Assembly (NCBI GenBank): GCA_963815305.1
Contig: CAWFFW010000001.1
Location: 1,798,001 to 1,862,000 of the forward strand
Direction of reading: 5' to 3'
Length of the DNA stretch: 64,000 nucleotides
DNA from: CAXBID01 sp963815305
GTDB lineage: Bacteria > Bacteroidota > Bacteroidia > Flavobacteriales > Flavobacteriaceae
Of the stretch, positions 49,682 to 58,128 are shown piece after piece; the first letter of the stretch is position 1; each line of letters starts with the position of its first letter. The position numbers were made by a program, and so were the translations under genes. Below the pieces are notes generated by a model. That model saw only the letters and a program-made list of their open reading frames with translations. It searched no databases and was not told where the DNA came from.

Positions 49682-50920
49682 TTAGCGTATAAGCGCGTAA
49701 ACATTGGTAGCACTTACCACAAAATTGGGTACTTTAACATAATCTTGATTGATACATTCATTAATACCGTTTTTTTGAAAATCTTCAATAACGGTCTCTA
49801 ACATTTTCTTGGCTAATTTCTTATCATATTTAGCAAATACGGGTATCATCCAAGAAAGCGGCGTCGCCCAATAAGCACCATTTTGATAAGTACCTGCTTC
49901 GCAAGGATGAAATAGTTTTTCCCAAACTTCATCCTTTCCAGGCAAATGTTTTATTTGCCCTTTTCTCACAATATCATCATAATGGTTTACTAAATATTGT
50001 GTAATTCTTTTGGTTTGATCTTCAGAAGTTATTCCTACATCCACGGCATAAGCACTTCCCCAAATATCAATCTGCTTACAATCTTCATCAGCAGCCAAAA
50101 ACATACCCGTTTCTTCATCCCATAATCTGTAAATACTCTGCCGTACATATTCGTAGCGCCTTCTATATTTACTGGCATTTCCATATCCAAATTTTTTACA
50201 CAATTTGTACATCTCTAAATTAGCCTTAAAATATAGTAACGATGTAAATAGAAGATAGCCTGTTTTTTTAACAATATCTGTAAAACCATAAACACACTCA
50301 GGTTTTTCAGGCTTATTATACACTAAACCATTTTCTTTTACATGCACAAACTCAATCCCTTTAAGCAGTTTTTGTTCTAACGCTTTAAAAAGTTCTTCAT
50401 CATCATACTGGTTTACATAAGAGCAAACCATCATCGCCATGAAAGGACCATTATCAACGGCATGATCTGCCAATGGGTTCCCTGGTGCTCCTGGACTATA
50501 TACAGGTAAACCTTCAGCATTTACACGATCTGGGATACAGCCATCTTCACGCTGACCATTAATTAAATAATAAATAGACGCTTTAATATCTTCTGGATCC
50601 ATTAAATCACCAGCGTACTCCACCATATAATAACTATCTCTTGTCCAAAGCGCCTTGTAATTACCCACACCGTCTGGTGTATGAATCCAAGTACCGCCAG
50701 CACCTTTAACTCGACATCCTTTAAGCTGTTTAAGGGTGGCTTGTTTCATCCATTTAACCTTATCAGAAGATATTCCGTATGGATTATTAATCGCCTTTTG
50801 GTTTTCAATAATATCAAAATCTCTCTGTGTAGAATTTGTCTTAGCAAAAGACTTATTAATAATAAAACTCCCAGCTGCAAAAGACAAGGTCTTTTTTAAA
50901 AATTTTCTTCGATTTTCCAT
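49682..50920 (-). CDS. Tat-signal six-hairpin glycosidase-like protein
   Basis: 412 aa, ATG start. The N-terminus MENRRKFLKKTLSFAAGS carries a twin-arginine motif (R4-R5). The mature part is an (alpha/alpha)6 barrel with GNYKALWTRDSYYMVEYAGDLM, HAVDNGPFMAMM and GTYQNGAYWATPLSWM, patterns shared by amylo-1,6-glucosidase- and GH63/GH125-like enzymes. Acidic residues in TRD and AVDNGP are candidates for catalysis. I cannot place it in a CAZy family. It is first in the minus-strand operon with DUF1080, the enolase-family protein and the epimerase-like protein. Confidence 0.7.
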   Translation of the reverse strand: MENRRKFLKKTLSFAAGSFIINKSFAKTNSTQRDFDIIENQKAINNPYGISSDKVKWMKQATLKQLKGCRVKGAGGTWIHTPDGVGNYKALWTRDSYYMVEYAGDLMDPEDIKASIYYLINGQREDGCIPDRVNAEGLPVYSPGAPGNPLADHAVDNGPFMAMMVCSYVNQYDDEELFKALEQKLLKGIEFVHVKENGLVYNKPEKPECVYGFTDIVKKTGYLLFTSLLYFKANLEMYKLCKKFGYGNASKYRRRYEYVRQSIYRLWDEETGMFLAADEDCKQIDIWGSAYAVDVGITSEDQTKRITQYLVNHYDDIVRKGQIKHLPGKDEVWEKLFHPCEAGTYQNGAYWATPLSWMIPVFAKYDKKLAKKMLETVIEDFQKNGINECINQDYVKVPNFVVSATNVYALIR

Positions 50921-51356
50921 TTAGTTTAATTCACTCTTTAAATTCATACTCTAACTTTTCAGAAAGTCCAATTAATCTCAACGCACCTTAAAAACCAAAT
51001 TAATAAAATGCACTGAATTACTTATTTATTTGAGATAATAGCACTTTAACTAGTAAATTAATGATTAGGGTATTATTTTTTAATTAATATTTTATTAATT
51101 TATCAAAATACAAGAAAAAATTATTCCTTTATTCTCATAAATGGAATGAATCTAAATAACGAACTGCTTTTACTCATCTCATAATCAAGATTAAACCAAC
51201 GATAAAATGAAATGATTGAAGTTGTATATTAGATTTAAAAAAAGAAATGTTAAAAAAACATACATTAATTATGAATTAATAAAAAATTAATTCATAATTA
51301 ATGTATTCTATTTAATTTGTAATTTAATTTTAATCAAACACCTTATATATAACTTT
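50921..51356. other. Divergent promoter region, 436 bp
   Basis: Very AT-rich spacer between the minus-strand Tat six-hairpin gene and the plus-strand aldo/keto reductase-lar operon. It should hold promoters for both. The only structured element I see is the long palindrome at 51260-51306. Confidence 0.6.
51260..51306. promoter_or_regulatory. 21-bp perfect palindrome upstream of the aldo/keto reductase-lar operon
   Basis: Perfect inverted repeat with arms at 51260-51280 and 51286-51306 around a loop of five A. The left arm begins ATACATTAATTATG. It ends 50 bp before the start codon of the plus-strand operon and is 340 bp from the divergent gene. It is therefore not a terminator for either and is best read as an operator or a 5'-UTR hairpin. 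Confidence 0.7.
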
Positions 51357-52379
51357 ATGGAAGATCGGAGAGAGTTTTTAAAAAAGGCAGCCACTGTTGC
51401 CGCATTTAGTTTGGTGGCAGATTGGGCATCAGCCCTTCCTGTTTCAGACAGATTAGGAGACGTTTTACCCCAGCGTCAATTAATAAGAAATGGCACAAAA
51501 GTCACTTCTTTTTGTCTAGGCGGCTATCATTTGGGTTTCACTGAGAATCCTAAAGACGCACAAATAATGATTGAACGTGCAATGGAATTAGGCGTTCGAT
51601 TTTTTGATAATGCCAGAGGCTATCATAATGGCAGATCTGAAGAATATATGGGTCAGTTTTTAACGCCTAAATATCGCGATGAGATTTTTTTAATGTCTAA
51701 AGCTCCGGCTCCAACGGGCAAAGGCGTAAAGCAACAATTAGAAGATTCTCTAAGAGCTCTTAAAACAGATTACTTAGATTTATGGCAAATTCATGCATTA
51801 AATACTCCAAAGGAAGTTGACGAAAGATTGCGGGACGGCGTATTAGATGCTTTTTTAGAAGCTAAAGAACAAGGTAAAGTAAAATACATTGGGTTTACTG
51901 GTCATCAAAGTCCCAAAACTCATTTACATTTATTACATAGACTTTCTGAACTAGGTATAGAATTAGACACTTGCCAAATGCCATTAAATGTTTGTGATCC
52001 ATCGTTTGAATCATTTCAGCATGATGTATTACCTGTTTTATTAGAAAAAAAATATGGTGTTATTGCAATGAAAACAATGGCTGGTGGCAGTATGATGGGA
52101 GGACGAATTGACACCACGCCAGAAGATATTAGAACCAAAGACATTCCAGACGTTGTAAGTAAAACGCAACTTACGCATGCCAACTTACATCAATATGTAT
52201 ACTCCTTACCTGTTTCTAGTCTTTGTAGTGGATGTCGATTTACTTATGAGTTAGAAGACAATGTAAAAGTTTTAAATGAGCTGAAAAAATTATCTGTAGC
52301 AGATATGCAAAAACTTGTAGACTATGCAAAACCATATGCTGGTCAAGTAGTAGAAAATTATAAACGCGTCTTGGCTTAA
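51357..52379 (+). CDS. Aldo/keto reductase with Tat-type leader
   Basis: 340 aa, ATG start. Residues 1-27 look like a twin-arginine leader (EDRREFLKKAATVAAFSLV). The AKR barrel follows with its catalytic tetrad: D84 in FFDNARGY, Y89, K115 in LMSKAP and H146 in WQIHAL. Family members reduce carbonyl groups of sugars or oxo-acids with NAD(P)H. The C-terminal part has SSLCSGCRF, a short Cys pair often seen in this AKR subgroup. It is the first gene of the operon with larE, 5 bp upstream of it, which suggests that its product or substrate is linked to the nickel-pincer enzyme. Confidence 0.88.
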   Translation: MEDRREFLKKAATVAAFSLVADWASALPVSDRLGDVLPQRQLIRNGTKVTSFCLGGYHLGFTENPKDAQIMIERAMELGVRFFDNARGYHNGRSEEYMGQFLTPKYRDEIFLMSKAPAPTGKGVKQQLEDSLRALKTDYLDLWQIHALNTPKEVDERLRDGVLDAFLEAKEQGKVKYIGFTGHQSPKTHLHLLHRLSELGIELDTCQMPLNVCDPSFESFQHDVLPVLLEKKYGVIAMKTMAGGSMMGGRIDTTPEDIRTKDIPDVVSKTQLTHANLHQYVYSLPVSSLCSGCRFTYELEDNVKVLNELKKLSVADMQKLVDYAKPYAGQVVENYKRVLA

Positions 52380-52384
52380 AACAA

Positions 52385-53188
52385 ATGATAACAACAAAAT
52401 TAGAAGCACTTAAAAGTTGGTTCAAAAATCAGGAGGGCACTGTAACCGCTTTTTCTGGTGGGGTTGATTCTTCTTTAGTTTTATATGTTTCAAAATTAAT
52501 TTTAAAGGAAAATGCCGTGGGATTAATATCTAATTCCGAAAGTTTAAAATTAAAAGATTTTGAAGTGGCCTCACGCTTTTGCCATAATCATGGCATAACA
52601 CTTGAAGTTATTAAAACCAATGAGTTAAATGACCCAAATTACGCCAAGAATCCTGCCAATAGATGTTTTTTTTGTAAAAATCATTTATATGAGGCTATGG
52701 TAAATATTATTCAGGAAAAATATCCAACATACACGATACTTAACGGAACAAACTTTGACGATTTAGGTGATTACAGACCTGGTTTAGAAGCGGCAAAAAT
52801 GCATCAAATAAAATCGCCTTTAGTTGAACTTAAAATCACTAAAAAGGAGGTTATTGAAATGGCAAATATGCTGGGCTTAGAAACAGCCTTTAAACCTCCA
52901 AGTCCTTGTTTAAGTTCTAGAATTCCATATGGTACAAATGTAAACAGCGAGCGTTTAAAACAAATAGAACATGCCGAATATCTATTAAATGATTTTGGTT
53001 TTCATGAAGTAAGGGTGCGGCATAAAGGTGAAGAAGCTTCCATTGAAGTACCTGTTTATGACATTGAAAAACTTCATAAAAAATTCGAACATATATCAAT
53101 AGGTATTAAAAATCTAGGATTCAAAACAGTGCGTATTGACAAAGAAGGGTTTGTATCTGGTAAATTAAATAGAGTCTTAAATGAGTAA
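52385..53188 (+). CDS. larE: LarE, ATP-dependent sacrificial sulfur transferase for nickel-pincer cofactor
   Basis: 267 aa, ATG start. The PP-loop SGGVDSS lies at 24-30 and the sulfur-donating cysteine in PSPCLSSRIPYG at C175, matching the family's sacrificial Cys (C176 in Lactobacillus LarE). A second pair, RCFFC (C94, C97), is present; in some LarE branches extra cysteines bind an Fe-S cluster that lets the enzyme turn over instead of being consumed. LarE adenylates the LarB product and adds two sulfurs in the cytoplasm. Its end overlaps larB by 8 bp. Confidence 0.95.
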   Translation: MITTKLEALKSWFKNQEGTVTAFSGGVDSSLVLYVSKLILKENAVGLISNSESLKLKDFEVASRFCHNHGITLEVIKTNELNDPNYAKNPANRCFFCKNHLYEAMVNIIQEKYPTYTILNGTNFDDLGDYRPGLEAAKMHQIKSPLVELKITKKEVIEMANMLGLETAFKPPSPCLSSRIPYGTNVNSERLKQIEHAEYLLNDFGFHEVRVRHKGEEASIEVPVYDIEKLHKKFEHISIGIKNLGFKTVRIDKEGFVSGKLNRVLNE

Positions 53189-53834
53189 AAATTTTAATAT
53201 TGATACGGACAGAAAATCGCGCTTAGGATTTGATGAAGTCATTTTCGGAGCGTCAAAAAGTGTGTCATTACTCACTGAATTGCTTTATGATTATACTGAA
53301 AAGAAAGAAAACGTTTTAATAACCAAACTTCAAAACAATAAAGCAAAGGCTTTATTAAAAATATTTTCAGATGCATTTTACGATGAAGATTCACAAATTT
53401 TCATATTAAATCAAATCAAAATAAAGCACGACAACTATAAAGTAGGTATTGTGTCTGCGGGAAGCTCAGATATTGGTGTTGCCAATGAGGCGTTTTACAC
53501 ACTTTCTTATATGGGTATGAGTGCCAAAATTATTCATGATATAGGCGTAGCCGGTCTACATCGATTAATGAATAATTTAGAGGAACTAAAGACATTTGAT
53601 GTTTTAATAGTGGTTGCTGGTTTTGAAGGTGCCCTACCAACCGTTATGGGTGGCTTATTACCACAACCTATAATTGCTGTCCCCACATCGGTAGGATACG
53701 GAGCAGCCAAAAATGGAGAAACCGCGTTACACGCTATGCTAACTAGTTGTGCCAATGGCATTGTGGTTACTAATATTGATAATGGTTATGGCGCAGCTAT
53801 GTGCGCTTTTAGAATATTAAATTTAAAAAAGTAA
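53181..53834 (+). CDS. larB: LarB, NaAD carboxylase/hydrolase for nickel-pincer cofactor
   Basis: 217 aa, ATG start. The C-terminal half is the PurE-like (AIR carboxylase) domain: VGIVSAGSSDIGVANEA, GVAGLHR, VVAGFEGALPTVMGGL and the glycine-rich PTSVGYGAAKNGETALHAML signature of LarB. The enzyme carboxylates the pyridinium ring of nicotinic acid adenine dinucleotide at C5 and splits the phosphoanhydride, the first step of nickel-pincer nucleotide synthesis. It overlaps larE by 8 bp and larC by one base (TAATG), so the three are translationally coupled. Confidence 0.95.
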   Translation: MSKNFNIDTDRKSRLGFDEVIFGASKSVSLLTELLYDYTEKKENVLITKLQNNKAKALLKIFSDAFYDEDSQIFILNQIKIKHDNYKVGIVSAGSSDIGVANEAFYTLSYMGMSAKIIHDIGVAGLHRLMNNLEELKTFDVLIVVAGFEGALPTVMGGLLPQPIIAVPTSVGYGAAKNGETALHAMLTSCANGIVVTNIDNGYGAAMCAFRILNLKK

Positions 53835-55105
53835 TGAATACGATATATATAGAAGCCTTTTCTGGATTGTCTGGAAACATGTTTTTAAGTGTTTTTTGCG
53901 AACTGCTTAATGACTATGAGATACTTCGTGATTTACCTAAACAATTGCATTTGCCTGATGCAAGAATAGAAATTGAAAAAGTCAATAAAAATGGTATTAG
54001 CTGTAATTATGTTGAAGTTATTGATTTAAACGAAACCATTACGAAGGATGAGGATCATAAACATGATGAAGGGCATAAACATCCCCACCATCATAACGAT
54101 CATGGTAATGATAACCACCATCATCACCATGAGCATTCACACGACCACGGAAATCATAGGCATTTAAAAGATATTCAAAAGATTATTGACCATGCTCACA
54201 TTAGCGAAAATGCTAAAAAAATAGCACACGATATTTTTTTGATTATTGGCAAAGCAGAATCAAAAATTCATGACATGCCTTTAGAAACCATTCATTTTCA
54301 TGAGATTAGTGGCGTAGATTCTATTATAGACATTGTTGGAAACGCGGTATTAATAGATAAACTAAATATATCTAAAGTAATCTGCACGCCTGTTTGTACT
54401 GGTTTTGGTATGGTAAAAACGCAGCATGGTATGTTACCTATACCCGCACCAGCAACTGCCGAAATACTAAAAGGCATACCCATTTATTCAGGAGAAGAAA
54501 AAGGAGAAAAAGTAACACCTACAGGGGCTGCAATTTTAAAATACCTTAATCCTGAGTTTACAAATTCAAACAGTTATGCACCAAAAAAAATAGCTTATGG
54601 TCCTGGAAAAATGGATTTTCACTACCCTAATGTTGTGAGGGTTTCATTATTAGAAACAAAAGCAGACCGTAATCTTAATTTATATACTCAGATGGAAACT
54701 TCTATTGATGATATGTCTCCTGAATATTTAGGAACAGATTTCCAAGAAGGGTTACTAAAATCTGGTGCTGTAGACTTTAGCATGTCACAGGAAATCATGA
54801 AAAAAGGCAGATTTGGGTTTATACTTAAAATCATTCTAAAATCTGATGACATCAAAAACGTATCAAACTATCTTTTTGAAAACACAAGCACCATAGGCTT
54901 AAGGTTTTTTAATGTAGAGCGTTTAGAATTACCTCGGAAAATAGTAAAGAAAGAAACCGCTTTTGGGGTAGTTACTGTAAAAGAATCCGTAACAACTTCT
55001 GGTGTAACAAAAATAAAACCTGAATTTGAAGATATTAAAAACATAAGCAAGCATTCCAATCAATCACCTTTTCAAATAAAAAACAAAATCAATTTTAATC
55101 AATAA
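53834..55105 (+). CDS. larC: LarC, nickel insertion protein with His-rich insert, single frame
   Basis: 423 aa, ATG start. The N-terminal signature EAFSGLSGNMFL and the conserved FHEISGVDSIIDIVG, KTQHGMLPIPAPATAEIL and GEKVTPTGAAIL segments are LarC. Residues 75-110 form a His-rich loop with 18 histidines in 36 residues, a nickel-storage type insert. The C-terminal CTP-binding part (ETSIDDMSPEYLG onward) is in the same frame, unlike Lactobacillus, where larC is read as two pieces joined by a programmed frameshift. LarC inserts nickel into the pincer nucleotide to complete the cofactor. Confidence 0.95.
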   Translation: MNTIYIEAFSGLSGNMFLSVFCELLNDYEILRDLPKQLHLPDARIEIEKVNKNGISCNYVEVIDLNETITKDEDHKHDEGHKHPHHHNDHGNDNHHHHHEHSHDHGNHRHLKDIQKIIDHAHISENAKKIAHDIFLIIGKAESKIHDMPLETIHFHEISGVDSIIDIVGNAVLIDKLNISKVICTPVCTGFGMVKTQHGMLPIPAPATAEILKGIPIYSGEEKGEKVTPTGAAILKYLNPEFTNSNSYAPKKIAYGPGKMDFHYPNVVRVSLLETKADRNLNLYTQMETSIDDMSPEYLGTDFQEGLLKSGAVDFSMSQEIMKKGRFGFILKIILKSDDIKNVSNYLFENTSTIGLRFFNVERLELPRKIVKKETAFGVVTVKESVTTSGVTKIKPEFEDIKNISKHSNQSPFQIKNKINFNQ

Positions 55106-55115
55106 ATTTAAAAAC

Positions 55116-55307
55116 ATGAAAAAAACACTTTTAATTTTAGCCCTAGCCTTAAGCATTCAATCCATTTACGCACATCCTGGAGCAGCGCACCATAGTCATG
55201 ATTCTTTTATTAGTGAATGGGGATGGGTTCTTATTCCTTGCGCTATTTTATTTGCTATTATTTGGAAGTTTGGTAAAAACAATACTTCAGCTTCAAAAAA
55301 AGCTTAA
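55116..55307 (+). CDS. Small His-bearing membrane protein at the end of the lar operon
   Basis: 63 aa, ATG start, 10 bp after larC. A signal peptide ends at SIYA (about residue 19). The predicted mature N-terminus HPGAAHHSHDS carries four histidines within nine residues and is followed by a membrane helix (about 35-51, GWVLIPCAILFAIIWKFG) and a short Lys/Ser tail. I recognise no family. Position and histidines suggest a role in nickel binding or delivery at the inner membrane for LarC, but this is inference. Co-directional and tightly spaced with larC. Confidence 0.75.
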   Translation: MKKTLLILALALSIQSIYAHPGAAHHSHDSFISEWGWVLIPCAILFAIIWKFGKNNTSASKKA

Positions 55308-55336
55308 TCATGCATCCGTTCTGAACAATATATTTT

Positions 55337-55405
55337 TAGATAAAACACCATGTATATGAGACAAAAAAGCTTTAAAACAAGTCGATATACACGGTGTTTT
55401 ATCTA
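55337..55405 (+). terminator. Long imperfect hairpin after the lar operon
   Basis: Arms of about 25 nt (55337-55362 and 55381-55405) share TAGATAAAACACC / GGTGTTTTATCTA and continue with a few mismatches, around an 18-nt loop. It stands 29 bp after the stop of the small membrane protein. There is no strong T-run after it, so it may be a weak terminator or an mRNA-protecting hairpin before the downstream DUF1080 gene. Confidence 0.5.
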
Positions 55406-55473
55406 AGAGTATAATTTGTTTTATGACTGCCGAACCATTGAACTTCTTTCATTAATTCAACCCCTTATTAAAC

Positions 55474-56088
55474 ATGCAACATTATTTAAAACTTTTAATT
55501 TGTTTCATACTTATACAACAAATAAGTTATTCCCAAACGACTGAGATAAATCTATTTGATGGAAAATCTTTAGACGGATGGGTTATAGAAAACAATGGGC
55601 AGTTTTCTGTTGAAGATGGTCTTTTAAAATTAAATAAAGGAACAGGTTGGTTAAGAAGCAAAGAAACATTTAAAAATTTTACACTTTATATCAAATTCCG
55701 ATTTTTAGAAAAAGAGGCTAACAGTGGTATTTTTGTTCGTACTGCAGCTACCAGCACAACGTTAGAAACCGGCTGGCCAAATAATGGTTACCAAGTGCAA
55801 TGCAAAGATATTATTACAGGAGAAGCGCCTTTAGGCGGTATGATACCCTATGGTGCACCACCGTTTACGCATCAAACCGATTTGGATGCTTTAGCCAAAG
55901 CCTATAAACCTACAAAACAATGGAACGTATTTCAAATCACCTGCATTGATGAAGATTTAACCGTTGTACTAAATGGTACTAAGATTACTGATGCATCAAG
56001 TATTTTATTACCATCAGGTTACATAGGTATTCAAGGAGAACTTGGCGCCTTAGAGTTTGAAAAGATTTATGTGAAGACACTTCCTTAA
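55474..56088 (+). CDS. DUF1080 (3-keto-disaccharide hydrolase) family protein, short form
   Basis: 204 aa; ATG start; signal peptide ends ISYSQ. Typical DUF1080 layout: INLFDGKSLDGWV, SVEDGLLKL, TLYIKFRFLEKEANSGIFVR, NNGYQVQCKD, WNVFQITCIDEDLTVVLNGTKI and SGYIGIQGELGALEFEKIYVK. It is shorter than the copy at 48821 and corresponds to the core domain only. Predicted to act in the periplasm on C3-oxidised glycosides. It stands after the lar operon on the same strand but beyond a hairpin and a 166-bp gap, so co-transcription is uncertain. Confidence 0.9.
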   Translation: MQHYLKLLICFILIQQISYSQTTEINLFDGKSLDGWVIENNGQFSVEDGLLKLNKGTGWLRSKETFKNFTLYIKFRFLEKEANSGIFVRTAATSTTLETGWPNNGYQVQCKDIITGEAPLGGMIPYGAPPFTHQTDLDALAKAYKPTKQWNVFQITCIDEDLTVVLNGTKITDASSILLPSGYIGIQGELGALEFEKIYVKTLP

Positions 56089-56117
56089 ATCGCCTTCATT
56101 AAAGCACTTAACTTGAG

Positions 56118-56150
56118 AGCTGAACAATGACATCATTGTTCAGCTTTTTT
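56118..56150 (+). terminator. Strong rho-independent terminator between convergent genes
   Basis: A 13-bp perfect stem (AGCTGAACAATGA / TCATTGTTCAGCT, arms 56118-56130 and 56133-56145) is followed by a run of T ending at 56150. It ends the plus-strand DUF1080 transcript. The minus-strand Ldh gene ends 36 bp further on, and the hairpin could also serve it. Confidence 0.85.
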
Positions 56151-56185
56151 GATTACTATAACTTTATCATGTTTGGGTAATTCTT

Positions 56186-57256
56186 CTACTCAAGATTAGA
56201 TTTTTCAATTTCCGAAGGTAACTTTACATCTAACTTCTGGCTCCAAGTAATCATTTGTTTCAATAAACCAGGTTCCACAGGTATTCCTATTTCAAGCCTT
56301 ATAGCCTCCTTGGCATATTGATCATCTCCTGGAGCTAACACAGGTTCATCTTTATTTTTAACTTGTTGTTGACGGGCAGATTTAACCATCATAGCTACCG
56401 TTTTAGAAAAATTATGCCCCCCAAAAAAACGCATAGGGTCAATAGCTATAACAAAAGAACCTAAATGTCTTCTTTTAGTTAAATCTTCATACATAGAAGA
56501 AATGTTTAAGCCAAAAGGCATGCCGTTTAAAGGGCCACAAAGTAATTCAATCATAAAGGCTAAAGCGTATCCTTTATGTTCTGCCATAGGTTTAAGAGCC
56601 GCAACATCATTTGGGTTTTCCGTGGCCTCCCCTTCTAGGTTGTAAGCTACATCATCAGGAATGTTACGATTTTCATTTCTGGCATTCATTATATAATTGA
56701 AAGGTATCGCACTGGTAGCCATATCAAGACAAACAGGAGGTCCATCTTCATTTGGTACTGCTATACAAATTGGATTTGTTCCTAAAAATTTCTGATAACC
56801 ATTGTGAGGTGCAACAAATGAATCAGAATGGGTAAAAGTAATTCCAATTAGTCCAGCATCAGCAATCATTCTACCATAGATTCCAATAGCACCGCAATGT
56901 GAGGAATCTCGAACACCAACAACTCCTATACCATTTTTCTTTGCTAATACAATTGATTGTCTGGTGGCTTCACCAACAACAACAATTCCTAAACCATGAT
57001 CTCCATCAATATTTGCTGAACAAGGCCCAGTTATTTCTGTTTTTACTTTTGGCACTGGATTTATAGATCCCGCTACAATTCTATTCATATAATGCGGCAG
57101 TCTAGCGATACCATGAGAATCAATGCCCCATAAACTGGTTTGCGTAAGACTTTCACAAACAAATTGAGCATCCTCTTCAGACACTCCAATGGCTTGTAAA
57201 CAGGCTTTTCCCCATTTTATAAGGGATGTATTACTTATATTTCTTATTTCGCTCAT
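56186..57256 (-). CDS. Ldh-family (malate/L-lactate dehydrogenase type 2) NAD(P)-dependent oxidoreductase
   Basis: 356 aa, ATG start, no signal peptide, so cytoplasmic. The family's LWGIDSHGIARLPHY block is at 43-56 and the catalytic His at H120 in RDSSHCGA, followed by GLIGITFTHSDSFVAPH and KGYALAFMIELLCG. Members reduce 2-oxo acids (malate, lactate, ureidoglycolate, sulfolactate, 2,3-diketogulonate), which fits oxidation or reduction of an aldonate intermediate. It lies 25 bp downstream of an SDR gene and the two share an operon with the FucP-like permease. Confidence 0.9.
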   Translation of the reverse strand: MSEIRNISNTSLIKWGKACLQAIGVSEEDAQFVCESLTQTSLWGIDSHGIARLPHYMNRIVAGSINPVPKVKTEITGPCSANIDGDHGLGIVVVGEATRQSIVLAKKNGIGVVGVRDSSHCGAIGIYGRMIADAGLIGITFTHSDSFVAPHNGYQKFLGTNPICIAVPNEDGPPVCLDMATSAIPFNYIMNARNENRNIPDDVAYNLEGEATENPNDVAALKPMAEHKGYALAFMIELLCGPLNGMPFGLNISSMYEDLTKRRHLGSFVIAIDPMRFFGGHNFSKTVAMMVKSARQQQVKNKDEPVLAPGDDQYAKEAIRLEIGIPVEPGLLKQMITWSQKLDVKLPSEIEKSNLE

Positions 57257-57281
57257 CTATGTTTTTATAAAATTACATGGT

Positions 57282-58064
57282 TTACTCTTCCCAATACACG
57301 GCATCAGGTAATGATCCATCCATTGTAAAACCACCATCTACGGTCATGTTTTGCCCTGTCATATATCGTGATTCATCACTGGCAAGAAAAAGTGCTGCAT
57401 TAGCAATCCATTCAGCCTCTGCAATTTCAGCAAGAGGAATGCGCTTGTGTAAAGAATTGGTAACAGACTCGGTATACATAGGAATTGTTAATTCTGTATA
57501 TGTGGCTCCAGGTCTAATAAAATTAGCTGTTATTTTATGTGGCGCCATTTCTGTGGCTACCGTTCTTAAAAAAGAATCCATTCCTCCTTTGGCCGCTGTA
57601 TAATGACAACAATTGGGTTCACTCAAGGTTGAATGAATGCTCGATATCCCAATAATTCGTCCGCCATTACCAGCAGATACCATTTCTTTCAATGCTTTTT
57701 GTGTACAAAGAAAGACACTTTTTAAATTGGTCCGAATAATGAAATCCCAATCTTCCTCGGAGGTTTCAAGAACAGAAGATTGACGAATAACACCGGTGTT
57801 ATTGACCAATATATTAAGTCCTCCCATTAATTCCATGGCTTTGTTAAAAGCGGTTTCAACCTGCTTAGAATCTCCAACATCGCAATGAATTGCATAAGCT
57901 TTTCCTCCATTTCTATGAATAGCATCTACAACTTTCGCAGATTCTTGATCATTAATGTCTAAAATGCACGCTTCTGCCCCTTCTTTAGCAAAACGTTTAA
58001 CAATGGCTTTACCTATACCACATGCACCACCTGTGACAATCGCTTTTTTATTTTCTAATCTCAT
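57282..58064 (-). CDS. Short-chain dehydrogenase/reductase
   Basis: 260 aa, ATG start, cytoplasmic. Classical SDR motifs: nucleotide-binding TGGACGIG at 11-18, DV at 62-63, NNTG at 88-91 (in place of the usual NNAG), Ser near 142 and catalytic YTAAK (Y155, K159), then the C-terminal MTGQNMTVDGGF. The sequence resembles SDRs that oxidise sugars or aldonates (fucose, gluconate or galactonate types). Substrate unassigned. It is 64 bp downstream of the permease gene and 25 bp upstream of Ldh, so it probably acts on what the permease brings in. Confidence 0.9.
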   Translation of the reverse strand: MRLENKKAIVTGGACGIGKAIVKRFAKEGAEACILDINDQESAKVVDAIHRNGGKAYAIHCDVGDSKQVETAFNKAMELMGGLNILVNNTGVIRQSSVLETSEEDWDFIIRTNLKSVFLCTQKALKEMVSAGNGGRIIGISSIHSTLSEPNCCHYTAAKGGMDSFLRTVATEMAPHKITANFIRPGATYTELTIPMYTESVTNSLHKRIPLAEIAEAEWIANAALFLASDESRYMTGQNMTVDGGFTMDGSLPDAVYWEE

Positions 58065-58128
58065 AAGTTATATAGTTAAGTATTATTCGATAAAATTTAA
58101 ATAAATCAAATGTGATGCCTCAATCCAA

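Noticed and set aside
51357..52379. The aldo/keto reductase as the missing LarA-type client of the nickel-pincer cofactor
   Set aside because: It has a full AKR catalytic tetrad (D84, Y89, K115, H146) and no LarA-like Lys/His pincer-binding motif, so it is an ordinary NAD(P)H reductase by sequence.
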